Positions 15,001-25,666 of a DNA stretch of 64,000 nt are shown one piece after another. The notes under the pieces are model-generated. The model did no database searches and was not told the DNA's origin. It saw nothing but the letters and a program-made list of their open reading frames with translations. Position 1 is the first letter of the stretch, and every line of letters begins with the position of its first letter. Position numbers and translations under genes: made by a program. This stretch comes from Dactylorhiza incarnata (lineage: Eukaryota > Streptophyta > Magnoliopsida > Asparagales > Orchidaceae): the NCBI GenBank assembly GCA_033032865.1, contig JAWHQI010000004.1, positions 20,070,001 through 20,134,000 on the forward strand, read 5' to 3'.

Positions 15001-17162
15001 AGAGATTTAGCTCCAAATGACACTCAAACTTTATACAGCAATAAATTTTGATCTGGTTGTCTAATTTTACCCCCATAACATCTTTTAAGAATGAGCTCAG
15101 AGCCCTACATTCATTGAAGCACAAGTTTTACCATTGCAGTTCATTTAGTTGTCGATATATAGATGCGAAACTTAGCTTCAAATGATACCTAAACTTGAAA
15201 CATCCATAACTTTTGATCCCGTTGTCTGATTTTTGCCCACAACACCTTTTCAGAATGAGATCAGAGCCCTACATCCAATGGACAATAAGTTTTACCCCTT
15301 CCAGTTCGTTTAGTGGTTGATCTATCGTGGGTTGTAGTGATATTGTGGGATTTAGCTCCAAATGACACATAAACTTCAAACAGACAGAACTCTTGATCCA
15401 GTTGCCCAATTTTTGCCCACAATAACTTTTTAGAATGAGTTCAGAGCCCTACATCTAATGGAGAGTAGGATATAACCATTCAAGTTTATTTATTGTTCGA
15501 TATACAGTGGGTTCTAGTGGTAATGCAGTATTTAGCTCCAAATTACACATAAACTTCAAGCAGCCATAAATTTTGATCCGATTGTTCGATTTTTGCCAAC
15601 AATACTTTTTCGGAAAGAGCTCATATTCTCCATCCAACAGAGAATAAGATTTACCCATTCGAGAATAAGACAACACCTTTCCGGTTGTCCGATTTGCGGC
15701 CACTATATCTTTTCGGAATGAGATTGGAGCCCTTAATCCAGTGGAGAATAATTTAAACTGTTTAGAGGTCGATATACAGTAAGTTGTGGTGGTAATATGA
15801 GATTTATCTCCAAATGACACATACACTTCAAAATGGCAGAATTTTTAATGCGGGTTGTAGTGAAAATGAGAGATTTACCTGCAAATGACACTCAAACTTA
15901 AAACGGCAACAACTTTTGATACGGTTGCCTTATTTTAACCCACATCACCTTTTTAGAATGAGCTCAGAGCACTACATTCATTGGAGTACATGTTTTACCA
16001 CTCCAGTTCATTTAGTTGTCGATATATTGCTGGTTGTAGCGGTAATGCGAAATTTAGCTCTAAATTACACCTAAACTTCTAACAGCCATTACTTTTGATT
16101 TGTAAGTTCGATTTTTTCCCACAACTCCTTTTCGGAATATGCTCGGAGGCATACATACAATGGAGTACAATTTTAAACCATTCCAGCTCATTTTAGTGGT
16201 CAATATACAGCAGGTTGCAATGTTAATGAGGGATTTAGCTCCTCTTGACACATAAACTGTAACAGCCATAACTTTTGATCTGGTTGTCCGATTTTTCCGC
16301 ACAACACCTTTTTGGAATGAGCTCGGAGCCTTACATCAAATGGAAAAATAGTTTTACCCATTCCAGTTTGTTTAGTGGTCAATATACAGTTGGTTGGTAA
16401 TAAGGTATTTAGCTCGAAAGAAGGCCTAAACTTCAAACATCCACAACTTTTAATCCGGTTGTCCGATTTTCGCCCACCATTCCTTTTCGGAATGAGATCG
16501 GAGCCCTAACTCCAGTGGAGAACAATTTAAACCCATCCCAGCTTGTTTAGAGGTTGATATACAGTGAGTTGTGGTGGTAATATGAGATTTATCTCCAAAT
16601 GACACATACACTTCAAAATGGCAGAATTCTTAATGCGGGTTGTAGTGAAAATCAGAGATTTAGCTGCAAATGACACTCAAACTTAAAATAGCAACAACTT
16701 TTGATGTCTTATTTTACCCCACAACACCTTTTCAGAATGAGCTCGGAGCACTAAATTCATTGGAGCACAAGTTTTACCCACTCCAGTTCATTTAGTTGTC
16801 GATATATTGCTGGTTGTAGCGGTAATGCGAAATTTAGCTCTAAATTACACCTAAACTTCTAACAGCCATAACTTTTGATTTGTATGTTTGATTTTTGCCC
16901 ACAACACCTTTTTGGAATATACTTGGAGCATACATCCAATGGAGAACAATTTTAAACCATTCCAGCTCATTTTAGTGGTCAATATACAGCAGGTTGCAAT
17001 GGTAATGAGGGATTTAGCTCCTCTTGACACAAAAACTGTAACATCCATAACTTTTGATCTGGTTGTCCGATTTTTGCGCACAACACCTTTTTGGAATGAG
17101 CTCGGAGCCCTACATCTAATGGAAAACAATTTTTACCCATTCCAGTTTGTTTAGTTGTCAAT
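1..17162. repeat. Satellite array I: 180-bp monomers in a 1.68-kb higher-order repeat
   Basis: Tandem copies of an AT-rich monomer of about 174-182 bp. Recurrent words are ACTTTTGATC, GGTTGTCCGATTTT, ACACCTTTTCGGAATGAG, GGAGCCCTACATCCAATGGA and GATTTAGCTCCAAATGACAC. Successive monomers differ clearly, but monomers about 1.68 kb apart are nearly alike, so the array is a higher-order repeat. Using the variant word TATTCTCCAT as a phase marker, it recurs at 681, 2719, 3968, 5649, 7413, 9085, 10764, 12285, 13957 and 15624. Most spacings are 1,667-1,681 bp. In the unit 9031-10711, subunit lengths by eye are 107, 174, 71, 182, 178, 175, 181, 72, 179, 181 and 180. The size is typical of plant centromeric or heterochromatic satellites, but location cannot be proved here. 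Minus-strand reading frames recur because 180 is a multiple of three; I do not regard them as genes. Confidence 0.97.
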
Positions 17163-17167
17163 ATACA
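17163..17167. repeat. Target-site duplication ATACA, left copy
   Basis: ATACA directly precedes the TG end of the outer Tat element. It recurs at 41384-41388 directly after the CA end. The satellite reads continuously across the element if one copy is removed. Confidence 0.95.
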
Positions 17168-17639
17168 TGTTCGATTCAAAAGTGCGCCTCCGAAGGAAAT
17201 CGAGGGTTGCGGATTATCAGTTACTATTCGGTTAGAGAATTCGGACCGCTAGCAGCGGTTGAGGCCGGACTTCGCCCGCCGCAGCAAATGCCACTCCTGC
17301 GATGGGCTTTCCTTTGATTTAAATGAGGCGGTTACAGTGGTTATAAATGTAAGAAAAGAGAAGCCGGCCGGTCAGACAGTCCGCAAGACGGGAAACTCGA
17401 GACCGCAGCACAAACAAGCGAGCTCCTGGATTCGAGTGTGCGTGTCTTGTGAACAGTGTCGCCCCCTATTTATAGGCTTGGGGGCCTGCCCGAATGGGCA
17501 GGGATAGAATAACCACCTGCTCGGGTATAGGAGAAATGGGCAGGCGGTGACGGGATGCACAAAGAAGGAAAAGAAAGAAGCCGCGCGGCTTGGCGGCTTG
17601 CCCTCCCGACCCGTCTGACCTGAGGCTGAAGATACCGTG
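17168..17639 (-). repeat. Outer Tat element, left (3') LTR, first part
   Basis: It matches 38830-39301 almost base for base and starts TGTTCGATTC. It is interrupted by the nested element at 17640 and resumes at 26399. It contains a minus-strand TATA box at 17466-17474 (plus strand reads CTATTTATA) and a short hairpin around 17489-17506 (CCTGCCC-GGGCAGG). Confidence 0.95.
17635..17639. repeat. Target-site duplication CCGTG, left copy
   Basis: CCGTG flanks the nested element here and at 26394-26398. The intact right LTR of the outer element has a single CCGTG at the equivalent position. Confidence 0.95.
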
Positions 17640-18328
17640 TGTTGAAACCGATTTATCGGTCTCTCGTAGAGCTCGGGGCCCTCACCGAGATGAGGGGTGG
17701 CTAGTCCTTACTAATCCCTCGAGGAGGGTACCCGGAAGATTAGGAAACTGACTAAGACCTTGGTCACAGCGAGGAGGTCCCTCCACTAACCCGGAAGATC
17801 GTTGAGCACTTCCCCTCCCAAGCCAAAGCTGAGACTTGGGCACCTTGGAGAGCTCTGGGAACGCTAACCAAAGAATGCCTAAGGAGAGGGAAGCTGACGT
17901 GAGATCCTCTCCAAAGGTGCCCTTGAGGTCCTATTTATAGATTTTCTGATCTGGCCTGCAAATAGCAGGATTCCGCCTCTTCATTTTACTATCCGCACCC
18001 CAAATGGGTCTGCTAACAGCCAAACTCCGCTGTTTGGAGAGGCTAAAGGCAGACCACCAAGGGTGACAGGGTAATTTGGCCGATCCCGATGACTCTGGAA
18101 TGGATCTGACTCGCTCGTCTTCTCGCGACCCATCGGTGAGTTCTTGACCCGCTCGCCTCCTTGCGAGCACTCGGCGGGTTCTTGACTCGCTCGCTTCCTA
18201 GCGAGCACTTGGCCAGTTCTTGACTCGCTCGCTTCCTAGCGAGCACTTGGCGAGTTCTTGACTCGCCGACCCCTCTGGCTCGCTCGCCTTTGGTTGCCCG
18301 TCCTCTAGGCGAATATCGGGGTTGTACA
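17640..18328 (-). repeat. Nested element, left (3') LTR
   Basis: This 689-bp LTR begins TGTTGAAACC and ends GGTTGTACA. It matches 25667-26393. A minus-strand TATA box lies at 17931-17939. Near its right end are 38-bp repeats containing the inverted pair CTCGCT/AGCGAG (about 18146-18264), with one unit fewer than in the right LTR. Confidence 0.95.
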
Positions 18329-18341
18329 CAATCCCCGCTCT
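18329..18341 (-). other. Probable polypurine tract of the nested element
   Basis: The plus strand directly inside the left LTR reads CAATCCCCGCTCT, so the minus strand has AGAGCGGGGATTG against the LTR. The outer element has a very similar GCGGGGATTA at 26768-26777. Position and G-richness fit a plus-strand primer site. Confidence 0.65.
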
Positions 18342-18442
18342 TCGCGAGGCTTTTTAGGCTCGCGAAGAATCATCCAACCCTTGATATTCGTCGGCCTCTT
18401 GGCGACGTGGCGAGAATCTTTCGGTGGGTCCCATGCCCACCA

Positions 18443-18450
18443 CTATAAAT
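18443..18450 (+). promoter_or_regulatory. TATA box for the first antisense gene of the nested element
   Basis: CTATAAAT lies about 75 bp before the ATG at 18525, in a spacing suited to a plant core promoter. It is internal to the element, on the strand opposite to gag. Equivalent boxes precede the other three antisense genes (20127, 26852, 29437). Confidence 0.6.
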
Positions 18451-18524
18451 GCCACTCTCCTTGGCCGTCATTCGAACTTTTCATTTTTCTCTGGCTTTTC
18501 TTACTCGCCGCGGGCCCCAACGCG

Positions 18525-19744
18525 ATGTCGAAAAAGGACGAGATGCTGGCCCGCCTAAAGGCTTCGCAGGCGGCCCAGAAGGGGAAGACCGCTGTCATCG
18601 CCTCCTGGAATTCTCCACGACGCTCTCCGCCTCCTCCTTCCCTAAGGATGGCAAAGGCTGTCCGGCGCCCGGCTGGTGGGGGTGGGTCTTCCTCTTCGCC
18701 GCACTCTCCGGATGATGAGCGCGCCTCTCAGGTATTATCGCCCGGTTGCTTATTTGGTGCTCTTCCTTTTCGTCCTTATTTATCATATTCGCAGAATGAT
18801 CCTCCGGGCGAGAGCGAATCGGGAAGGCCAAACACGGAGATCCATCTCTCCTCTACGGGTGGGGGTGACGTTCTTCTTGCGGATACGAGGGCCATTGATA
18901 GACAGGACTCGCCTTCGCAACGAGGTGAGCGAACTGCCTCATTTTCCCTTACGTTCCTTGACTCGCTAAGTCGTACTTACTTTTCATGCAGTGTCTTCCC
19001 TCGCGGCACCAGAGGATCAAGTTCCTCCTCCAGTGAACTCGCCCCTCATGCCGAATCAAAATATCCCCACTCCTGGATTCGGCGTCCTGGGTCAGAGGAG
19101 CCCAGGAGGGACGTTGATTGCCGAGCCTGGACTCGGCTCCAGACCCGCGCTCGCCCCTGGTCTGGGTAAGGCCCTCACCCCTGTCTTTACTGAGGCATTC
19201 CAGGGTCAGCCGGGCACCTCCCGCCAGTGGCCCAGTACTCCAATTCCTCCACTAGGTTAGACGGTTGTCACTGAGTGTTGCTCTTCACTTTGTCGCTGAT
19301 TCCTACTTCGCAGGTAACCCGACGACCCCTCTCTCCGAGTCAGAGTCTGGAGCGCTGGAGATGTCTCCACCCACTTCGCCGAGCCAGGTTGCTGACTTTT
19401 TGGGGGATCCCAGCGATCCGGAGCGAATGAAGAGGCGGGTCACGAAGATATTTCAGAACCATACCACCCTGCTAAGGGATCTACACGAGCAGAATCGGCT
19501 AGACTGGCTCGCCAATGAAGAAAGGTTCGCCGCGATGGAGGACGCGAACGCGCGCGTTCTCGCTGAGATACGACCGACCGATCAGGGCGACGCGACCTCC
19601 CCCGGGGTGTATATTGCTCGCATCGATGACTACATGCGGCTGACGAGCCAGGCGAACCGGTCACTCCGCGAGTATCACTACCCGCGAGTCCCCCCTCGCT
19701 CTGGTGTCCGGGGTCGCGGTCGCTGGAAGTGGTTGCGATATTGA
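18525..19744 (+). CDS. Antisense gene A' of the nested element: proline/serine-rich protein of unknown function
   Basis: The best reading has four exons: 18525-18731, 18795-18924, 18992-19255 and 19314-19744. The introns are 63, 67 and 58 nt with GT...AG ends, and all phases agree. The product would be about 343 aa and is uninterrupted. The N-terminus is basic (starts MSKKDEMLARLKASQ). A Pro/Ser/Gly-rich middle follows. The last exon is a charged, helix-rich part (around KRRVTKIFQNHTTLLRDL) with an Arg-rich tail. The first intron is a multiple of three and open, so retention would also give protein. I recognise no domain. It lies between the 3' LTR and gene B', opposite to gag, the place where Tat elements commonly carry extra antisense ORFs. 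Splice sites are inferred from consensus and frame only. Confidence 0.6.
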
Positions 19745-20126
19745 GGATCTTCGTATTGCTCTTTTATTGTTTTTCTTCCCCCCTCCTCTTCATTAGGAGG
19801 GGTCGCGAACAATCTTTATGAGTCTGTAATAACAGTACTTTGACTCGCTTGCGAGCCTCTTATTTTTTTGCTTTTTATCTCGTTCTTTTTCTCCGCTTGG
19901 TTTGCTCTCGTGCGAATTACATCTCTATTACTCGCACTCGCGCACCTCCCTTGCTTTTTCCCTTTATGATTCATTGTTTTTAGTGTTAGCTCGCCAATGG
20001 GGAAAATCTTTTAACAGGTTGTCGACTCGCAGGGAGCGAATTGGATCCCTGGAGGCGGGAGAGTACCGCGCGGATCCGCTATCCGCAGATAACGACGCTT
20101 CGGCTTTTTCCCGCCTTCCTTATTCC
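19745..20126 (+). other. Spacer between the two antisense genes of the nested element
   Basis: T-rich DNA, presumably the 3' untranslated part of gene A' followed by the promoter region of gene B'. I see no reading frame of interest. Confidence 0.45.
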
Positions 20127-20134
20127 TATAAATA
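20127..20134 (+). promoter_or_regulatory. TATA box for the second antisense gene of the nested element
   Basis: TATAAATA lies about 125 bp before the ATG at 20258 and is followed by a pyrimidine-rich leader. It implies that gene B' has its own promoter rather than being read through from gene A'. Confidence 0.6.
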
Positions 20135-20257
20135 GCCGACAGTTTTTCTTTTCAACCACCGCATTTACTGTTTCCTCCTCGCGCTCTTTCTCCTTCTGTT
20201 TCTCTCGCAGATTTTAGCTCGTCTTCGCGACCTTTGTGACTCGGCGGATCATACACT

Positions 20258-22172
20258 ATGGTTGGCGAGGCGAAAACAGAGGGGCAAGCCAAGTGCGCCA
20301 AGGCCTTCCTCGACGACATTTTCTACTGCGCCAACCTCACGAAGGAGGAATATCGGGCCGCAGCTGACCAGTTCATGCACTCCGGTTTCGTGGCTCGCTT
20401 CCCTACCGATAGGGATTCCCTCAGCGACCCGCACCCGGACGAGCTCGCAATTCCTGTCGCCCATTTCGAAAATGGGTTTCGACTCCCCCACTGGCCGGAA
20501 GTGCGCAAGGTATTATTTATTTCTCATCCCTGGCTTTCCTGAATTGCTTTGCGAACGGCGCTTAAAGTTTGTCGACTTTTCCAGGTGCTAAAGTACTTCG
20601 GCGTCTTGCCGAGCCAGCTAACGCCGAACGCGATCGCCGTGGTGGTCGCGTTCGCCAGTTACCTCAGGGCGGAGAGGATCGAGTTCAACCTGCTCGCCTT
20701 CCGCAAGATCTTCTCATTTCGCGCGAATAGGGACGGAACGGCTCACTTTGCGAGCCAGCATGTTACCGTCTGCGAGACGGTGAACAAAACTCATTACTGG
20801 ATGCGGAAGTTCATCCTGGTGAAGGGTCCCTTCGGCAACATCTCTTACACCCCTATCCAGCGAGACGAGGCTGCCTACCGCCCTCCGATCTCGCTAGGTG
20901 GTTGCGACGTGGCACTGTACCAGTTCCTCAAAGGAAAAAACTTCGAAGTCGCCTTCTTCCGAGAGCGAGTGGACCTCTTGCCACCCGTCCCTCCGAGAGA
21001 AGGTTTGACTTGAACTCGTCAACTTTCTTAATCCACTTTCTTTTGATCATCTAACGCTCCTCGTTATCTTTGTAGGAGAACGCGATCTTCCCCTCAATAC
21101 GCCTCATGCGCCTCCCTCTTCTCTTTCTCCCGGCTCGCTCGCGCGCGTGGCCGCCGAGGCCTGCCGCGACGTCCCGAGCTCTTCATCGAGAAAGAAGCGT
21201 CCTCCCCCCCAACGCCGGCCTACTTCGCAGGGGGAGGGGAAGAAGGCCAGGAAGACTCCCTCTGCTGCCAAGGCGGAGGAGGTCGTGGACCTGTCTGACC
21301 CTGACCTCCCCTCTCCTTCTGTGGATCAGGAGCTCGCCAAAGAGGGGGGCGAGCCAGGGAAGACTGTTGCCCGGCCCAAGCCGTCGAGCCATACTAATTT
21401 CGAGCCATACTAACGGACGCGGTCGGTGATCCGGTGCTCGCGTGGGACCCTGACCAGAATAAGATCGCCTGCTCCTCTCTGCTCCCTTCTTGGGTAGAGG
21501 ATGGTAAGGCTGGGGGCGAGGCGTTCGCGCTCGCCTTTGGTCTCTATGGTCGCGAGGACGCCTCCCTTTTTCGATCCTTCATGCCGAGGGGGGTCGTGTA
21601 TGAGGCGATGCGAGCCCAGTTCCGGGCGATGGAGCTAACTCACATGGTGGGTCGTCGGTAGCTCACGGCGGATAGGGAGATCAAGGAGCTCAAAGTCGAG
21701 CTTCAGAAGTCCGCGGATGAAGTCACGGAGCTTAAGCGGAAAGAGGCCTTGTCAGAGGGCCTCCTCACCAGCCTTCAAGGCGGGCTGGTAAGTATTGCTC
21801 GGTGGAAGTCTCTTCCAGTTTGGCTTCGTTCTCCTCTCGCTAACCCGCCTCTTGCAGGATGCCGAGTCCGTCAGTCAGCTCCACGCGCGGATTGCTGACT
21901 TGGAGTTGGAGAACACTTGTCTCAAGGCCCAGGTCCACGACCTGGCCTCGGCGGTGCTACCTCCCCCTCCTCCGCGAGCTGGGACTCGCGGTCAGTCGCG
22001 GGAAGAGAAGGAAGCCGACCGCAAGAGGTCGATGGAGATCGCGGAGCTTGTCCTCGACATTCTCAAGGGAGCGGGCATGATCATCCCCGATGCCATGGAG
22101 TTCACCGCGGAGCAAGTCGTTCCCGACTTGTTCGCGCCCATCTCCGAGGCGGAGGGTCGAGAGAGCGATTGA
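20258..22172 (+). pseudogene. Antisense gene B' of the nested element: 'putative gypsy-type transposon' (PF04195-like) protein, damaged
   Basis: Exons by consensus and frame are 20258-20509, 20585-21002, 21076 to about 21787, and 21858-22172. The first 220 residues resemble the antisense-ORF domain known from Tat elements (Pfam PF04195, 'putative gypsy type transposon'; assigned by memory of the family). Key words are HFENGFRLPHWPEV, FGVLPSQLTPNAIAV and FRKIFSFRA. A Ser/Lys-rich linker and a coiled-coil region (IKELKVELQKSADEV; RIADLELENTCLKAQ) follow. The outer element has the same architecture at 29478-31349. Damage: the frame ends at 21411-21413 beside a 16-bp direct duplication (near 21385-21415) and resumes in another frame from about 21420. 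An in-frame TAG then follows at 21659-21661. Function is unknown. Confidence 0.65.
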
Positions 22173-22740
22173 AGAGCTGCCCGACGAGCCGCCTTGATTT
22201 TTCTTCTTGTTAATGATGTAAAAGTTTTCCTTTCTTTTTGTTTCCGGCGAGACCGCCCCCGAATTGTAATCTTTTGTGAGGAATGAAAGGGAACGTTTCA
22301 TCAATCTTTTTCCGTGTTATGTTTTATTCATGGTTCGCACGCAATCTTTTTTGTTGTGCCTGTGAGGCCCCTATCTTTTTATGTTCGTGTATGTGGATCT
22401 TCATTTAGCGCTCGCGCTCGCCCCTATTTTGTTGGCGGCCTTTCCTCGTTGTGTTATATCTGGGTCGCTCTCGCCTACCTCATTCGTACTTGCCACTGGC
22501 GGGTCCCTGCCGATATCCGCGGTTCGTCGTGAGAACAGACTCCTCCTGGATCATTTTCCTTATTCGCTTCGATACCTTTTGCGAGTGACCTTGCGAGCCA
22601 TCGACTCTATTACCCTGCCGCGAATGATCCTCGTGCGCGAGCGGACCTCTGGTCTCGCCTTGCCCGGGTCTTGGGGTCGCTCGCGAGCCAGAATCCCCAG
22701 GCATGAGTATCTTGTCTTACCTGCCCAACCCACGTACGAC
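22173..22740. other. Spacer between antisense gene B' and the minisatellite
   Basis: T-rich DNA directly after gene B' (likely its 3' end), then more GC-rich DNA. No convincing reading frame or pol remnant was seen; ORFs here run into the minisatellite and are not supported as genes. Confidence 0.4.
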
Positions 22741-24582
22741 TTTGCCGGCTTCTCCAGAGGTCAACCTGAACCCCCCCGTCTAGTGAGAGCCCGGGAGCGG
22801 AATCGATCCGGGGCATTCTAGCACCAATACTTGTCACCTTGCCAGCCTCTCCAGAGATCAACCTGAACCCCCCGTCTAGTGAGAGCCCGGGAGCGGAATC
22901 GATCTGGGGCATTCCAGCACCAACACTTGTTACCTTGCCAGCCTCTCCAGAGATCAACCTGAACCCCCCGTCTAGTGAGAGCCCGGGAGCGGAATCGATC
23001 TGGGGCATTCCAGCACCAACACTTGTTACCTTGCTAGCCTCTCCAGAGATCAACCTGAACCCCCCGTCTAGTGAGAGCCCGGGAGCGGAATCGATCTGGG
23101 GCATTCCAGCACCAACACTTGTTACCTCGCCAGCCTCTCCAGAGATCAACCTGGACCCCCCGTCTAGTGAGAGCCCGGGAGCGAAATCGATCTGGGGCAT
23201 TCCAGCACCAACACTTGTTACCTCGCCAGCCTCTCCAGAGATCAACCTGAACCCCCCGTCTAGTGAGAGCCCGGGAGCGGAATCGATCTGGGGCATTCCA
23301 GCACCAACACGTGTTACCTTGCCAGCCTCTCCAGAGATCAACCTGAACCCCCCGTATAGTGAGAGCCCAGGAGCGGAATCTATCTGGGGCATTCCAGCAC
23401 CAATACTTGTCACCTCGCCAGCCTCTCCAGAGATCAACCTGAACCCCCCGTATAGTGAGAGCCCGGGTGCGGAATCGATCTGGGGCATTCCAGCACCAAC
23501 ACTTGTTACCTTGCCAGCCTCTCCAGAGATCAACCTGAACCTCCCGTCTAGTGAGAGCCCGGGAGCGGAATCGATCTGGGGCATTCCAGCACCAATACTT
23601 GTCACCTCGCCAGCCTCTCCAGAGATCAACCTGAACCCCCCGTCTAGTGAGAGCCCGGGAGCGGAATCGATCTGGGGCATTCCAGCACCAACACTTGTTA
23701 CCTTGCCAGCCTCTCCAGAGATCAACCTGAACCCGCCGTCTAGTGAGAGCCCGGTAGCGGAATCGATCTGGGGCATTCCAGCACCAACACTTGTTACCTT
23801 GCCAGCCTCTCCAGAGATCAACCTGAACCCCCCGTCTAGTGAGAGCCCGGGAGCGGAATCGATCTGGGGCATTCCAGCACCAACACTTGTTACCTTGCCA
23901 GCCTCTCCAGAGATCAACCTGAACCCCCCTTCTAGTGATAGCCCGGGAGCGGAATCGATCTGGGGCATTCCAGCACCAACATATGTTACCTTGCCAGCCT
24001 CTCCAGAGATCAACCTGAACCCCCCCATCTAGTGAGAGCCCGGGAGCGGAATCGATCTGGGGCATTCCAGCACCAACACTTGTTACCTTGCCAACCTCTC
24101 CAGAGATCAACCTGAACCCCCCGTCTAGTGAGAGCCCGGGAGCGGAATCGATCTGGGGCATTCCAGCACCAACACTTGTTACCTCGCCAGCCTCTCCAGA
24201 GATCAACCTGGACCCCCCGTCTAGTGAGAGCCCGGGAGCAGAATCGATCTGGGGCATTCCAGCACCAACACTTGTTACCTCGCCAGCCTCTCCAGAGATC
24301 AACCTGAACCCCCCGTCTAGTGAGATCCCGGGAGCGGAATCGATCTGGGGCATTCCAGCACCAAAACTTGTTACCTTGCCAGCCTCTCCAGAGATCAACC
24401 TGAACCCCCCGTCTAGTGAGAGCCCGGGAGCGGAATCGATCTGGGGCATTCCAGCACCAACACTTGTTACCTTGCCAGCCTCTCCAGAGATCAACCTGAA
24501 CCCCCCGTCTAGTGAGAGCCCGGGAGCGGAATCGATCTGGGGCATTCCAGCACCAACACTTGTTACCTTGCCAGCCTCTCTT
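22741..24582. repeat. 96-bp minisatellite, about 19 units, replacing pol in the nested element
   Basis: The word CCAGAGATCAACCTG recurs every 96 bp: 22851, 22947, 23043 and so on to 24003, then 24100 (one extra C near 24020) to 24484. A diverged first unit starts near 22755. Units differ at only a few positions. Because 96 equals 32 codons and the units lack stops in several frames, long frames exist on both strands. On the minus strand the repeat is in frame with the gag knuckle (24681 down to the stop near 24010). Both edges are sharp, TTTGCCGGC on the left and TTTACTTCCAGG on the right. This is a tandem array with no distinct spacers, so not CRISPR. Confidence 0.95.
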
Positions 24583-25610
24583 TACTTCCAGGAACTCCGG
24601 ACAGGTCTCCGTCGAGTGACCTTCCACATCATGGAAGATGCAATATGGCAACGCCACTTCCCTTGCCTCGGCCTCTGCCACCCTGTTCCTTCTCCTCCTA
24701 GCGGCTGTCGTTTCTGCCTCTCCTCCCCTTCCTCTTCCTCTTCCTCTTCCCCTTCAAATCGCCATGGCCTGTTGGGGAGGGGGATGCATTTGCATCGGAC
24801 CTTGCCTCCACCCTAACTGGGGGGGCCTCCATTGACCTCCGACATGGTTACCCCTTCCTGGGCCGTAACCCCTTCCCTGCCCTTGCATTCCTCCACCTTG
24901 CGGCCTCCATTCTCCCTCCGGGGCCCGGGGCTCTTCCCTTCTCCTGACCTCCTGCTGCCTCGCCTCCGGTTCACTGAGTTTTGCTAGCCTCCTGGTGAGC
25001 TCCGGATTGGCTTCCTCACTTGCCACTTCCTCCGACACCCTCTCCATCAGTTCTTCAAAGGAGACGGGGGCTTTTCTCTTCAATGCCATCTTGAAGAAAC
25101 TCTCTTTCAACCTGACCGTGAAGGCGAGTTGGAGTGCAAACCCAGGCATCTCCTGAGTGAGCTGTACTTCCTCCTGGAACCGATCGGCATACTGAGCCAG
25201 CGACTCCCTGGGTCCCTGCTCGCGAGGGCGGTGCTCGCCGGAACCACCCCGACCGTCGCCGCTTCCTCTTAGCGCGCACTCGCCTGCGTCGCGCCCGCTG
25301 GGATGGAGCTCGCCAACACTGAGCTCGCCGGCACGGAGCTCGCCGAACTGGCGAACAACACTCGCCCTTCCCTGCTCTGACCTAGACCAACGTCAACTTC
25401 CTTTCCAGCCCTTCCCCCTGGTGCCTCCTCGCCGACTGTTGTGGGGGGAGGGGGCGCCCGAGGGGCTGGGGTCGCAAACTCGTTTCGCAGAGCCGACACC
25501 GTGAACCCCAAGGTGTCGAGCACCTCCTTTCTGAAATCCGCGAGCATCCTAGCCAACGCCTCCTGAGGAGTCTCGCCGAACTCCTCGCCCTGCTCCTCAT
25601 CTCCCGCCAT
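24583..25610 (-). pseudogene. Shortened gag of the nested element
   Basis: The ATG at 25610-25608 lies 57 bases inside the right LTR. About 110 N-terminal residues (MAGDEEQGEEFGETPQEALA) run to a stop at 25269. The frame then changes. A gag C-terminal part (RESLAQYADRFQEEV near 25200, then an Arg/Gly-rich tract) follows, with an in-frame TGA at 24754-24756. It ends in a zinc knuckle YCIFHDVEGHSTETC, CX2HX4HX4C, at about 24648-24604. Compared with the outer element's gag, the central region is missing. The knuckle frame runs straight into the minisatellite. The Arg/Gly-rich basic tract and knuckle fit RNA binding in a virus-like particle. With these breaks it is unlikely to make a normal Gag. 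Confidence 0.8.
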
Positions 25611-25645
25611 AACCCTTCGCTGGAATTTTCTTGAACCAGCCACGC

Positions 25646-25663
25646 TCCACGCTCACCGCACCA
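25646..25663 (-). other. Primer-binding site, tRNA-Phe
   Basis: The plus strand reads TCCACGCTCACCGCACCA, identical to the last 18 nt of plant tRNA-Phe including CCA (tRNA recalled from memory). It lies 3 bp inside the right LTR, so minus-strand RNA would pair with the tRNA 3' end. This fixes the element's direction. Confidence 0.92.
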
Positions 25664-25666
25664 AAA

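Noticed and set aside
506..16436. Dozens of minus-strand reading frames of 60-120 codons with similar peptides across the satellite
   Set aside because: They are the satellite monomer translated: 180 bp is 60 codons, so open stretches repeat. Starts and ends shift with each indel, and no frame is kept across HOR units.
17259..17507. Short plus-strand ORF in the outer LTR
   Set aside because: The matching LTR copy at 38920-39170 does not keep it as a distinctive coding frame, and it spans the LTR promoter region.
18381..19169. A single 262-codon ORF across the start of antisense gene A'
   Set aside because: It reads through two introns with good GT/AG borders, and its tail is unlike the exon-3 frame, which is open and in phase when spliced.
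22741..24582. CRISPR-like regular repeat
   Set aside because: Units are contiguous 96-bp copies with no unique spacers, in a plant retrotransposon.
22839..24816. Long plus- and minus-strand ORFs (up to about 500 codons) in the 96-bp array
   Set aside because: The period is a multiple of three and the unit lacks stops in several frames, so long frames are automatic. Only the minus-strand frame joined to gag has any claim to translation.
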